Positions 8,687 through 16,427 of a stretch of 64,000 nt of DNA are shown piece after piece. The DNA is from Amycolatopsis thermophila (GTDB lineage: Bacteria > Actinomycetota > Actinomycetes > Mycobacteriales > Pseudonocardiaceae): positions 372,001-436,000 of the forward strand of contig NZ_JAUSUT010000001.1 of the NCBI RefSeq assembly GCF_030814215.1, given 5' to 3'. Position numbers and translations under genes: made by a program. Every line of letters begins with the position of its first letter. Position 1 is the stretch's first letter. The notes under the pieces are model-generated. The model was not told where the DNA came from. It saw only the letters and a program-made list of their open reading frames with translations, and ran no database searches.

Positions 8687-9205
8687 CTATCGAACCTTCG
8701 GCAAGAGCGGTTCGAGCTTCTCGGCGAGGGCTTGGGCGTCGACGCAGGCTTGCGGATCGCGCGGGCCGGTGGCGAGAGTCATCAGCACGAGAGCGCGCGC
8801 GTGCTCGCCGACTTCGACCGCGATCGCACACCCCCCGGTGGGAATGTCCGCCTGCATGGCGCGACGTCCGTTGATCGTGAGGTCAACGACGTCCTTGTTC
8901 GTCGCCGCGAACTCACGGAGCCCTTGCACCGGATCCAGAGCCAGGCCGTTCCCCATGACACCCGGCTTCGTCGCATCGCACTCATTGCGTCGGCTCTTGT
9001 TCTCGCCAGGCTCATAACCCTGTCCGGCGTTGAGTTGATCCAGCACTTGACACGCGTTCATACCGGCGAACACATCCGCGCTGGACATGGGACTTGTTTC
9101 CGGCGCCGGCGAGGCTGTTCCAGCCACCGTGGCGGTACACGCGGATACCGTGGCCCCCAAGGCAGCGACAACAAGGGCCTGACGAAGACGAGCGTTGATG
9201 GTCAC
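8687..9205 (-). CDS. DUF3558-type lipoprotein, cassette 4
   Basis: A 172-residue exported lipoprotein: a hydrophobic signal segment ends at Cys23 in the lipobox VSAC, followed by a Ser/Pro linker and a compact domain with conserved CQVLDQL, GLALDPVQGLREF and GGCAIAVEVGEHARALV blocks. The conserved Cys pair in the mature domain may form a disulfide. The function of this actinobacterial family is unknown to me. The GTG start overlaps the stop of the upstream partner gene (GTGA). This is the most diverged of the four tandem copies and the last in the array. Confidence 0.85.
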   Translation of the reverse strand: MTINARLRQALVVAALGATVSACTATVAGTASPAPETSPMSSADVFAGMNACQVLDQLNAGQGYEPGENKSRRNECDATKPGVMGNGLALDPVQGLREFAATNKDVVDLTINGRRAMQADIPTGGCAIAVEVGEHARALVLMTLATGPRDPQACVDAQALAEKLEPLLPKVR

Positions 9206-9631
9206 CGAGCGTCCTGGTCTTTGAAGGTGTGGAGAGCCTCGGATGCGGCCGCGTCCGAGGCGTCGTACTTGCTGATCGCGATCTCGATAGCCTCATGCAG
9301 GCTGACGAGCATCTCTTGAGCGGCGAGGAACACCCGGACCAAGGATTGGTCGTCCGAGTCCATCGCGGTGAGGAACGGCCTGTATTCCTCGTTGCCCAGT
9401 ATCGGTGCCTGCTGGAGCCGGTAGAGACGACGGCCGACTTCCCTCATCCGGTCCTGCATCTGCGTCAGGCGGCACGACAGCGCAACCTGCACCATGGCTC
9501 GAGGTCTGTACGAACCCTCGCTCGTCGCGGCGAACTCAAAGGCCCTGTACCGGGTCCAACGCAAGCCCGTACGTACCGAACTCGGACTTCCGGCATCGTG
9601 CTGCTTCCAGGTCAGCGCTGAGCTTGGTCAC
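9202..9631 (-). pseudogene. ESX-like partner gene, cassette 4 (frame-shifted chimera)
   Basis: The reading frame opens with GTG at 9631, overlapping the stop of the cassette 3 lipoprotein, and encodes MTKLSADLEAARCRKSE. It then runs into a copy of the lipoprotein-gene segment for FGTYGLALDPVQGL and stops at CTT-TGA (9536-9541). The conserved C-terminal helices (LTQMQDRM ... ISKYDASD ... FKDQD) continue in the next frame down to 9202. Restoring one frame shift (+1) would give about 142 residues, close to the 146 of cassette 1. The C-terminus carries a YxxxD motif like type VII secretion substrates. It may be decayed, a sequencing artefact, or translated by frameshifting. Confidence 0.6.
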
Positions 9632-10158
9632 CGCACCTTGGGAAGCAACGGCTCGAGCTTTTCGGCAAGGGCTTGGGCGTCGACGCAGGCCTGCGGGTCG
9701 CGCGGACCCGAAATCAGCGACACCTGCACCATCGCGCGAGCATGCTCCCCGACCTCGATCACGATCGCGCACCCACCCAGCGGAATGGGCGCTTGCAGCG
9801 CAGCACGTCCGTTGACCGAGGTCTCCACCACACCCTCGGTGGTCTCGGCGAACTCGCGAAGCCCCTGCACAGGATCCAACGCCAGACCGTACGCTCCGAA
9901 GTCCGGCTTCGTGGCACCGCATTCATTGCGCCTGCTCTTGTTCTCGCCCGGATTGAAACCTTGTCCGGCAGTAAGCTGGTCCAGCACTTGACACGCGTTG
10001 AGGCCCGCGAAGACATCGGCGTACGTCGCGCTCGGACTGGGCCCGGCGCTGGGAGCAGGCGAAGCTGTGCCCGCTACCCTGCTGGTGCACGCTGTCGCGG
10101 CCACCGCCAGACACGCAAAGCCCGCAACGGCCTGGACGATGCGTACGTTGAACGTCAC
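9628..10158 (-). CDS. DUF3558-type lipoprotein, cassette 3
   Basis: A 176-residue lipoprotein with lipobox AATAC (Cys24) and a Ser/Pro-rich linker, then the same domain as its neighbours (CQVLDQLTAGQGF, GLALDPVQGLREF, GGCAIVIEVGEHARAMV). The 3' half (9610-9850) is almost base-for-base identical to the same part of cassette 2 (10551-10791), while the 5' half differs, which indicates recent gene conversion. The GTG at 10158 overlaps the partner gene stop. Confidence 0.87.
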   Translation of the reverse strand: MTFNVRIVQAVAGFACLAVAATACTSRVAGTASPAPSAGPSPSATYADVFAGLNACQVLDQLTAGQGFNPGENKSRRNECGATKPDFGAYGLALDPVQGLREFAETTEGVVETSVNGRAALQAPIPLGGCAIVIEVGEHARAMVQVSLISGPRDPQACVDAQALAEKLEPLLPKVR

Positions 10159-10572
10159 TGTGATTCCTGATCCTTGAACATCCGGACAGCCTGGGCCGCC
10201 GCTTCGTCGGAGGCGTCGTACTTGCTGATCGCGATCTCGACCGCCTCGCGAAGGCTAGCGAGCATATCCTGAACCGAGTAGAAGACCCGGACGAGAGACT
10301 GCTCGTCCGAATCCATCGCGGCAAGGAAGTGTGCTGCGGCCTTCTTGGCGTACTCGTCGTTGCCGAGCTTCGGTGCCTGCTGGAGCCGGTAGAGCCGGCG
10401 GCCGACTTCCCTCATCCGGTCCTGCATCTGCGTCAGGCGCCCCGACAGCACGACGCGCCACTCGACATGCGGATGGACCGCACAACGTCCCCATGGCCCT
10501 AGGGTGCTCGCCGAGCTTGATCTCGGACATCCGGAACCGTGCTGCTTCCAGGTCAGCACTGAGCTTGGTCAC
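10155..10572 (-). pseudogene. ESX-like partner gene, cassette 3 (frame-shifted)
   Basis: It starts with GTG at 10572 overlapping the cassette 2 lipoprotein stop and encodes MTKLSADLEAARFRMSE, then a segment EIKLGEHPRAM that resembles the lipoprotein block EVGEHARAM. The C-terminal half from LSGRLTQMQDRM to KDQESQ is in another frame and ends at 10155. The length (418 bases) needs the same +1 shift as cassettes 2 and 4. The C-terminal half is fully helical, conserved, and contains ISKYDASD. A shorter product from a start inside the second frame (ATG near 10559) is possible but would lack the conserved N-terminus. Confidence 0.55.
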
Positions 10573-11087
10573 CGCACCTTGGGAAGCAACGGCTCGAGCT
10601 TTTCGGCAAGGGCTTGGGCGTCGACGCAGGCCTGCGGGTCGCGCGGCCCCGAAATCAGCGACACCTGCACCATCGCGCGAGCATGCTCCCCGACCTCGAT
10701 CACGATCGCGCACCCACCCAGCGGAATGGGCGCTTGCAGCGCAGCACGTCCGTTGACCGAGGTCTCCACCACACCCTCGGTGGTCTCGGCGTATTCACGA
10801 AGCCCCTGAACAGGATCAAGTGCCAGACCGTACGTGCCGAACTCGTGCTTCAGAACATCACACTCGTTGCGCCGACTGATGTTCTCCCCGGGCCCGAAAC
10901 CCTGTCCCGCGGTGAGCTGCTCGAGGACCTGGCAAGCGCTGAGGCCGGCGAAAACATCGGAGTTCGCAGCACTCGAACTAGGTGCCGGCGACGCAGTGCC
11001 CGCCACGGTGGTGGTGCAGGCAGCCGTAGCCATTGCCAGACCCACCATCGCTGCGGAGGCCTGGACGATGCGAACGTTGACGGTCAC
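10569..11087 (-). CDS. DUF3558-type lipoprotein, cassette 2
   Basis: A 172-residue lipoprotein (lipobox AAC with Cys23 in TAACTTTVAG) with the domain blocks CQVLEQLTAGQGF, GLALDPVQGLREY and GGCAIVIEVGEHARAMV. The protein C-terminus is identical to that of cassette 3, and the DNA has only a couple of mismatches over about 240 bases. The GTG at 11087 overlaps the stop of the partner gene, so each lipoprotein is coupled to the ESX-like gene before it. Confidence 0.87.
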   Translation of the reverse strand: MTVNVRIVQASAAMVGLAMATAACTTTVAGTASPAPSSSAANSDVFAGLSACQVLEQLTAGQGFGPGENISRRNECDVLKHEFGTYGLALDPVQGLREYAETTEGVVETSVNGRAALQAPIPLGGCAIVIEVGEHARAMVQVSLISGPRDPQACVDAQALAEKLEPLLPKVR

Positions 11088-11513
11088 CAGTCCTGGTCCT
11101 TGAAGGTCATGAGAGCCTGGGTCGCTGCCTCGTCCGAGGCGTCATACTTGCTGATCGCGATCTCGATAGCCTCATGCAGGCTAACGAGCATATCTTGAGC
11201 GGCGAGGAACACCCGGACCAGGGATTGGTCATCCCAGTCCATCGCGGTGAGGAACTGCTTGGCGTATTCATCGTTGCCCAGTTTCGGCGCCTGCCGGAGC
11301 CGGTAGAGCCGACGGCTGACTTCCCTCATCCGGTCCTGCATCTGCGTCAGGCGGCACGACAGCGCAACCTGCATCGCGGCCCGAGGTCTGTACGAACCCT
11401 CGCTCGTCGCGGCGAACTCACAGGCCCTGTACCGGGTCCAACGCAAGCCCGTACGTACCGAACTCGGACATCCGGAACCGTGCTGCTTCCAGGTCAGCAC
11501 TGAGCTTGGTCAC
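11084..11513 (-). pseudogene. ESX-like partner gene, cassette 2 (frame-shifted chimera)
   Basis: It begins with GTG at 11513 (overlapping the cassette 1 lipoprotein stop): MTKLSADLEAARFRMSE fused to FGTYGLALDPVQGL, then TGA after CTG. The DNA of 11389-11467 aligns with the lipoprotein gene of cassette 1 at 11708-11786 except for a missing GA, which causes the frame change. After the change the frame reads EFAATSEG ... LTQMQDRM ... LVRVFLAAQDML ... ISKYDASD and ends at 11084. The structure is the same as in cassette 4, so this chimera was itself duplicated. Confidence 0.6.
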
Positions 11514-12025
11514 CGCACCTTGGGAAGCAACGGCTCGAGCTTTTCGGCAAGGGCTTGGGCGTCGACGCACGCTTGCTGATCGTCGTTGGACGCCAGTGAT
11601 ACCTGCAGCATCGCGCGAGCGTGCTCACCGACCTCGATCACGACGGCGCATCCACCCAAAGTAATCGGCGCCTGCAGCGCGGCACGTCCGTTGACCGACG
11701 TCTCTACGACACCCGCGCTCGTCGCGGCGAACTCACGAAGGCCCTGCACCGGGTCCAGCGCCAGACCGTACGTCGAGACACCTGGTTTCGTGACATCGCA
11801 CTCGTTGCGCCTGCTGATGTTCTCCCCCGGCTCGAAGCCTTGTCCCGTCGTGAGCTGCTCCAGGACTCGACACGCGTTTAGGCCAGCGAACACGTCGGAG
11901 CTCGCTTGGCTCGAAGTAGGCGCGGGGGATGCTGTGCCCGTCACCGTGCTCGTGCATGCAGTCGTGGTCAGCGCCAGTCCCACGACACCTGCGACGGCCT
12001 GGGCGATGCGAACGTTGACAGTCAC
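11510..12025 (-). CDS. DUF3558-type lipoprotein, cassette 1
   Basis: A 171-residue lipoprotein with signal peptide and lipobox TTAC (Cys24), a short Ala/Ser/Pro linker and the blocks CRVLEQLTTGQGF, GLALDPVQGLREF and GGCAVVIEVGEHARAML. It is the first lipoprotein of the four-cassette array and the likely source of the internal segment now found in the partner genes of cassettes 2 and 4. The GTG at 12025 overlaps the upstream stop by four bases. Confidence 0.87.
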   Translation of the reverse strand: MTVNVRIAQAVAGVVGLALTTTACTSTVTGTASPAPTSSQASSDVFAGLNACRVLEQLTTGQGFEPGENISRRNECDVTKPGVSTYGLALDPVQGLREFAATSAGVVETSVNGRAALQAPITLGGCAVVIEVGEHARAMLQVSLASNDDQQACVDAQALAEKLEPLLPKVR

Positions 12026-12462
12026 CGGTCTTGGTCCTTGAACGTGTGGAGAGCCTGGGTCGCCGCGTCGTCCGAGGCGTCGTACTTGCTGATCGCAATA
12101 TCGATGGCCTGCCGGAGGCTGTCGAGCATGTCCTGAGTCGCGAGGAAGACCCGGACGAGCGATCGCTCATCCTAGTCCATCGCGGCGAGAAAATGCGCCG
12201 CGACCTTCCTCGCGTATTCGTCGTTGCCGAGCTTCGGCGCCACCTGCAGCCGGTCGATCCGCTGGGCCGCCTGCCGCATCCGGTCCTGCATCTGCGTCAC
12301 CGCTCGCCCCAGGTGGGTCCCAGTGTCTTCGTCCACCGCCCACTTGCCGGCCTTCGCGTCGGCCAGCATGCGCTTCGCATCCGCGTTCATGCGCTGCAGG
12401 TTGTCCTCGCCGCCGAACACGCCCGCGATTTGTGCAGCCCCGGTAGAGCCCGCCTCAGCCAC
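12022..12462 (-). pseudogene. ESX-like partner gene, cassette 1 (full length, in-frame TAG)
   Basis: The only partner gene with an undisturbed frame along its length: GTG at 12462, preceded by GAGGGGGAGGGG, then MAEAGSTGAAQIAGVFGG and a helical body with THLGRAVTQMQDRM. A TAG at 12172-12174 replaces the Trp or Ser codon found in the other copies (AAMD-stop-DERSLVRVF). Beyond it the frame continues to ISKYDASD and FKDQDR, ending at 12022. Read through, it is 146 residues, a normal length for WXG100/ESX-like proteins, with a YxxxD tail. One base change (TGG to TAG) explains the stop; it could be a real mutation or a sequence error. Confidence 0.65.
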
Positions 12463-12599
12463 ACCGAACCCCTCCCCCTCTCCTGGTCGCGCTCCACGGC
12501 ACGATAGCGCGGGCCTCACGCGGTGTCACAGCTTCACCCCGGTGCGCACCCGCTCACAGCAGCAGGCCCACGGCGGCCCGATCCAACTATGGTGAGCCC

Positions 12600-13373
12600 G
12601 TGACTGATGAACTGGTGCATTACTCAGTGGCGAGTGGTGTCGCGACCATCACCCTCGACTCGCCGCACAATCGGAACGCCCTGTCCGCCCAGCTGCGTCG
12701 TGAGCTGTCCGACTCGCTGGCCAAGGCGAAGGCCGACGACGCCGTGCGCGTGATCGTGCTCACCCACACCGGCCGGGTGTTCTGCGCCGGCATGGATCTC
12801 AAGGAGGCCAAGGGCGCCGGGGCCGGCGACCAGGGCGTGAACGAGTTCCCGCGGATCCTGGAGCAGATCTGGACGAGCCCGAAGCCGGTCGTGGCGAAGC
12901 TGTCCGGCGTCGCCCGCGCGGGTGGGGTCGGGATGGTCGCCGCGGCGGACATCGTCGTCGCCGCGCACGAGGTCACCTTCGCGTTCTCCGAGGTCCGCAT
13001 CGGCGTCGTGCCGGCCGTGATCTCGCTGACCGTCCTGCCGCGCGTCAACCCGCGCGCCGCGCAGGAACTGTTCCTCACCGGTGAGGTGTTCGACGCCGCG
13101 CGCGCCGCCGAGATCGGACTCATCAACAAGGCCGTGGACGCCGACCGGCTCGACGCCGAGACCGACCGCTACGTCCAGGCGCTCACCCTCGGCGGCCCGG
13201 CCGCGCTGGCCGCCACCAAACAGCTCCTGGCGAGCCCCCGCCCGGCCACGCCGTCCGACGGGTTCCCGGACATGCTGAAGCTGTCCGCACAGTTCTTCGC
13301 CAGCGACGAGGGCCAGGAAGGCATCCGCGCCTTCGCCGAGAAGCGCAAACCGAACTGGGTGCCGGCGGACTAG
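12600..13373 (+). CDS. Enoyl-CoA hydratase/isomerase family protein
   Basis: A 257-residue crotonase-fold protein. The oxyanion-hole segments are visible as FCAGMDLKEAK (near 61-71) and GVARAGGVGMVAAADIVVA (near 107-125). The position often held by a catalytic Glu in hydratases reads SEVRIGVVPAVIS, so the exact reaction (hydratase, isomerase or other CoA chemistry) is unsure. The GTG at 12600 is the first start after the divergent partner gene. It ends four bases inside the convergent barstar gene. Confidence 0.88.
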   Translation: MTDELVHYSVASGVATITLDSPHNRNALSAQLRRELSDSLAKAKADDAVRVIVLTHTGRVFCAGMDLKEAKGAGAGDQGVNEFPRILEQIWTSPKPVVAKLSGVARAGGVGMVAAADIVVAAHEVTFAFSEVRIGVVPAVISLTVLPRVNPRAAQELFLTGEVFDAARAAEIGLINKAVDADRLDAETDRYVQALTLGGPAALAATKQLLASPRPATPSDGFPDMLKLSAQFFASDEGQEGIRAFAEKRKPNWVPAD

Positions 13374-13732
13374 TCGTCGGCGAGGGCGACCGTCAGCCGG
13401 CGGCTGTCGGCGCGGTCGCCGCCCGGCGCGAGCGCCCGCTCGGCGTCCGACAGGACGCTGCGGATCGCCAGGTACGACTTGGGGTCGGCCTGCTTGAGCA
13501 GGTCCGATCCCGCCCACACCAGCACGTGCTCGCCGTAGGGCAGCCACGACAGGTCGGTGAGGCAGTCGTAGAGCGCGTCCAGGTTGCGGCCGAACCAGTC
13601 CGGAAAGGACAACGCGGACGCGATGGCGTCGAGCGCGGACATCTTGTCCGCGGGCCGGCCATCGATGAGGTGCGAGTAGGCACCACGCGCGCGGGCCTGC
13701 TCGACGATCGTCTTCGAAGACGTCTGGGACAT
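13370..13732 (-). CDS. Barstar-family ribonuclease inhibitor
   Basis: A 120-residue cytoplasmic protein with the barstar fold pattern: an N-terminal strand with HLIDGRPADKMSALDAIASALSFPDWFGRNLDALYDCLTDLSWLP, matching the Asp/Trp/Asn-rich surface with which barstar blocks the active site of barnase. It is the last gene of a three-gene operon and directly follows the secreted ribonuclease gene, so it is very likely the cognate inhibitor protecting the producer. The ATG at 13732 follows GAACTCCC rather than a clear Shine-Dalgarno sequence. Confidence 0.9.
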   Translation of the reverse strand: MSQTSSKTIVEQARARGAYSHLIDGRPADKMSALDAIASALSFPDWFGRNLDALYDCLTDLSWLPYGEHVLVWAGSDLLKQADPKSYLAIRSVLSDAERALAPGGDRADSRRLTVALADD

Positions 13733-13743
13733 GGGAGTTCTCG

Positions 13744-14136
13744 CTACTTCGACGGGTCGACCTGGACGAAGGAAGCGTAGTGATCGCCGGTGTAGTACAG
13801 CTCGGCCCGCCCCCCGGTGATCAACCGCCGGGCGCCGCGATCCTCACTTCCGGGTGTGGGCACCGTGTACTCGTGGTAGTAGCCGCTCTGCTTCACGGGG
13901 AGCCGCTTCTCCCGGTTCTCGAACACGGTTCCGTCTTCGCGGTACGGGAACGGCCCGCCCGCCTGGATGAGGCGCCACGTCTGCCCGGCTTCGGCCGGCA
14001 GGCTGGACAGCGCCGTCAGCCCGGCAGCGGGCTCCGTCGACGTGGCCGTCTCGCGCACGATCCACCCACCGAACACGAGCACGATGAGCCCGACCAGCGC
14101 GACGGTGATCCGCCTCCTGCTTGACACCAGCGACAC
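13744..14136 (-). CDS. Barnase/RNase Sa-like guanyl-specific ribonuclease, membrane-anchored or secreted
   Basis: A 130-residue protein with an N-terminal hydrophobic segment (residues 10-27) acting as signal or anchor, then an RNase Sa-type domain. Catalytic residues align with the family: Glu89 in YYHEYTV, Arg100/Arg104 in EDRGARRLITG and His119 in YTGDHYASF. It should cleave RNA after guanosine outside the cell. The GTG at 14136 lies one base after the TAA of the upstream small membrane protein gene. With the barstar gene downstream it forms a toxin/inhibitor pair. Confidence 0.92.
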   Translation of the reverse strand: MSLVSSRRRITVALVGLIVLVFGGWIVRETATSTEPAAGLTALSSLPAEAGQTWRLIQAGGPFPYREDGTVFENREKRLPVKQSGYYHEYTVPTPGSEDRGARRLITGGRAELYYTGDHYASFVQVDPSK

Positions 14137-14137
14137 C

Positions 14138-14338
14138 TTAGGACCGGCTCGACGCGTCCTCGTCGCGGCCTGCCCGCAACCACGCGGCCACCCGGTCGAC
14201 GATCCGGTCGATCAGCCACGCCACGCCCAGGCACAGGGGCGCCAGCACCGCGATGACCAGCAGGAACTGCAGCGGGAACCACAGCTGCGCGAGCCACAGT
14301 TCCGCGTTGTCCCACCAGTTGGCGAAGCCGTCGAACAC
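14138..14338 (-). CDS. Small single-pass membrane protein
   Basis: A 66-residue protein with one strong hydrophobic helix (about residues 17-43, LAQLWFPLQFLLVIAVLAPLCLGVAWLI) and a charged C-terminus. No family recognised. It is the first gene of the ribonuclease-barstar operon, with one base between its TAA and the ribonuclease GTG. The tight spacing suggests it is made in step with the ribonuclease; a role in export or membrane protection is a guess. Confidence 0.65.
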   Translation of the reverse strand: MFDGFANWWDNAELWLAQLWFPLQFLLVIAVLAPLCLGVAWLIDRIVDRVAAWLRAGRDEDASSRS

Positions 14339-14382
14339 CTGACCAGGGTACGCCAGGGGCCCGGGCGAGGTACGTTGCAGGC

Positions 14383-15348
14383 ATGTTCGCCGTCTACGCC
14401 CGTGAACCGAACCCCGACAACCCGCTCGACGCCCTGGTCGTCGGCGAGCGGCCGGACCCCGAGGTGCCCGCAGGCTGGGTCAAGGTGGCCGTCAAGGCCG
14501 CCAGCCTCAACATGCACGACCTCTGGACCCTGCGCGGCGTCGGGATCAAACCGGACCAGTTCCCGATGATCCTCGGCTGCGACGGGGCCGGCGTGCTGGA
14601 GGACGGCACGGAGGTCGTCCTGCACTCCGTGGTCAACGCGCCGGGCTGGCAGGGGGACGACACCCTCGACCCGAAACGCACGCTGCTCACCGAGAAGTAC
14701 CAGGGCACCTTCGCCGACCACGTGGTCGTCCCGGCGCGCAACGCGGTGCCGAAGCCGGCCGGGTTGTCGTTCGCCGAGGCCGCCACGATGGGCACGGCCT
14801 GGCTGACCGCGTACCGGATGCTGTTCGTGAAGTCCGGTCTGCGCCCCGGCCAGACGATGCTCGTGCAGGGTGCGTCCGGCGGCGTGTCGACCGCCCTGGT
14901 CCAGCTCGGGCGGGCCGCGGGCCTGAGGGTGTGGGTCACCGGCCGGTCCGAGGAGAAGCGCGCGCTGGCCGAGCAGCTGGGCGCGCACCAGACGTTCGAG
15001 TCCGGCGCGCGGCTGCCCGAGCGGGTGGACGGCGTGTTCGAGACCGTCGGCAAGGCGACCTGGGGTCACTCGCTCAAGTCGCTCAAGCCGGGCGGGATCG
15101 TGGTCGTGTCGGGGTCGACCAGCGGCCCGGACCCGAGCGCCGACCTGCAGCGGGTGTTCTTCCTGCAGCTGCGCGTCGTCGGGTCCACGATGGGGACCCG
15201 CGACGAGCTGGAGGACCTGCTCCGTTACCTCGACCTGACCGGCATCCGGCCGCAGATCGGCAAGGAACTGCCGCTGGCGGAGGCCGCCGAAGGGTTCCGG
15301 CTGATGCAGGAGGGTCAGACCGCGGGGAAGGTCGTTTTCACCCGCTGA
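14383..15348 (+). CDS. Zinc-type alcohol dehydrogenase-like / quinone oxidoreductase (MDR family)
   Basis: A 321-residue medium-chain reductase. The N-terminal GroES-like domain (HDLWTLRGVG, LGCDGAGVLEDGTEVVLHS) is followed by the Rossmann domain with QGASGGVSTALVQLGRAAG (near 167-185) for NADPH. Zinc-binding cysteines of true alcohol dehydrogenases are absent, so a quinone/enone reductase activity is more likely. Substrate unknown. It diverges from the ribonuclease operon. Confidence 0.88.
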   Translation: MFAVYAREPNPDNPLDALVVGERPDPEVPAGWVKVAVKAASLNMHDLWTLRGVGIKPDQFPMILGCDGAGVLEDGTEVVLHSVVNAPGWQGDDTLDPKRTLLTEKYQGTFADHVVVPARNAVPKPAGLSFAEAATMGTAWLTAYRMLFVKSGLRPGQTMLVQGASGGVSTALVQLGRAAGLRVWVTGRSEEKRALAEQLGAHQTFESGARLPERVDGVFETVGKATWGHSLKSLKPGGIVVVSGSTSGPDPSADLQRVFFLQLRVVGSTMGTRDELEDLLRYLDLTGIRPQIGKELPLAEAAEGFRLMQEGQTAGKVVFTR

Positions 15349-15451
15349 ATCGCGCTGACCTGCGCAGACGCCTTGTTGACATCACGCCGACACCAGTTTG
15401 TGATCCACGTCGACTGAGCGAAACCCGAGATTTACTCGCTAACCTGGGTAC

Positions 15452-16423
15452 ATGACCGCAGTGCAGCGGGAGATCGAGGCGGCGCCGGGCTCACGGTCCG
15501 CCGGCCCGGAGGACATCCGGGCCGGCCACCGGAGCTTCGCCGGCGTGCGCACCAGGGTGCTGGAAGTGGGTCCCAAACCCAAGCGCGGCACCGGAAGACT
15601 CGTCCTCCTGCACGGCTACTGCGACAGCGCCGACACCTGGCGCCCGGCGCTGGCCGAGCTCGCCGCCGCCGGGATCCCCGCGGTCGCGGTGGACCTGCCC
15701 GGGTTCGGCGAGGCCGATCCGCTGCGGCCCGGCGCGATGCTCGCCCAGCTGGACGCCTTCGTCGCCGAGGTCACCCGGTTCTACTCCGACCGCGGCAAGG
15801 TCGTGCTGGCCGGAAACTCGCTGGGGGGCACGCTGAGCCTGCGCGCGGCCTGCCGCGAGCAGCTGCCGGTGTCCGGGGTGGTCTCCATCGCCGCGCCCGG
15901 GTTCGTCGACTCCTGGCTGGTCCGCACGGTCGGGAAGTACCCGCTGCCGCTGCGCCTGGCCGCCTCCCTGCCGCTACCGGTGCCCGGGTTCGTGGTCCGC
16001 ACCATCGCCGGGTTCGTGGTGCCGCGGCTGCTCTACGCCGACCGCGCGGCCGCCGACGTCGCGCACGTGGCGCGGTTCACGGGGCTGTTCCCCGACTTCC
16101 GGTCCACCACCACTCGTCTGGATCAGGCCCGCCAGCTGGTCGCCGAGCTCGCCGACGCCTACGACGGCCTGGAATCGATCAAGGTGCCGCTGCTGGTGGT
16201 CGCGTGCGGCAAGGACCGGCTGGTGACCGCCGCCGCCGGCCGTCGCCTGCACGCCCTGGTGCCGCACAGCCGGCTGATGCTGCGCGAGGAGTGGGGCCAC
16301 TGCCCGCAGCTGGACGACCCCGTCGCGATCGCCGAGTTGCTGAGCTACTTCCGCGCCGGTGCGCTGCACAAGAAGTCGCGCCGCCGCTCGGCCTCGCTCA
16401 CCCAGAGGGCCGCCGCGGGTTAG
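15452..16423 (+). CDS. Alpha/beta hydrolase
   Basis: A 323-residue alpha/beta-hydrolase with the oxyanion motif LLHGYCDSADTW (52-63), nucleophile elbow GNSLGG (Ser123), an acid in CGKDRLVTAA and the catalytic His in EEWGHCPQLDDP near the end. The cap region (LPLPVPGFVVRTIAGFVVPRLLY) is hydrophobic, pointing to a lipophilic ester substrate or membrane contact. Single gene; the GC-poor stretch before it (15390-15440, with TTTACTCGCTAACCT) may hold the promoter. Confidence 0.88.
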   Translation: MTAVQREIEAAPGSRSAGPEDIRAGHRSFAGVRTRVLEVGPKPKRGTGRLVLLHGYCDSADTWRPALAELAAAGIPAVAVDLPGFGEADPLRPGAMLAQLDAFVAEVTRFYSDRGKVVLAGNSLGGTLSLRAACREQLPVSGVVSIAAPGFVDSWLVRTVGKYPLPLRLAASLPLPVPGFVVRTIAGFVVPRLLYADRAAADVAHVARFTGLFPDFRSTTTRLDQARQLVAELADAYDGLESIKVPLLVVACGKDRLVTAAAGRRLHALVPHSRLMLREEWGHCPQLDDPVAIAELLSYFRAGALHKKSRRRSASLTQRAAAG

Positions 16424-16427
16424 CTAG

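Noticed and set aside
12600-14136. Barstar/barnase pair as a type II intracellular toxin-antitoxin module
   Set aside because: The ribonuclease has an N-terminal hydrophobic export or anchor segment, which fits a secreted enzyme with a protective inhibitor better than a classical addiction module.
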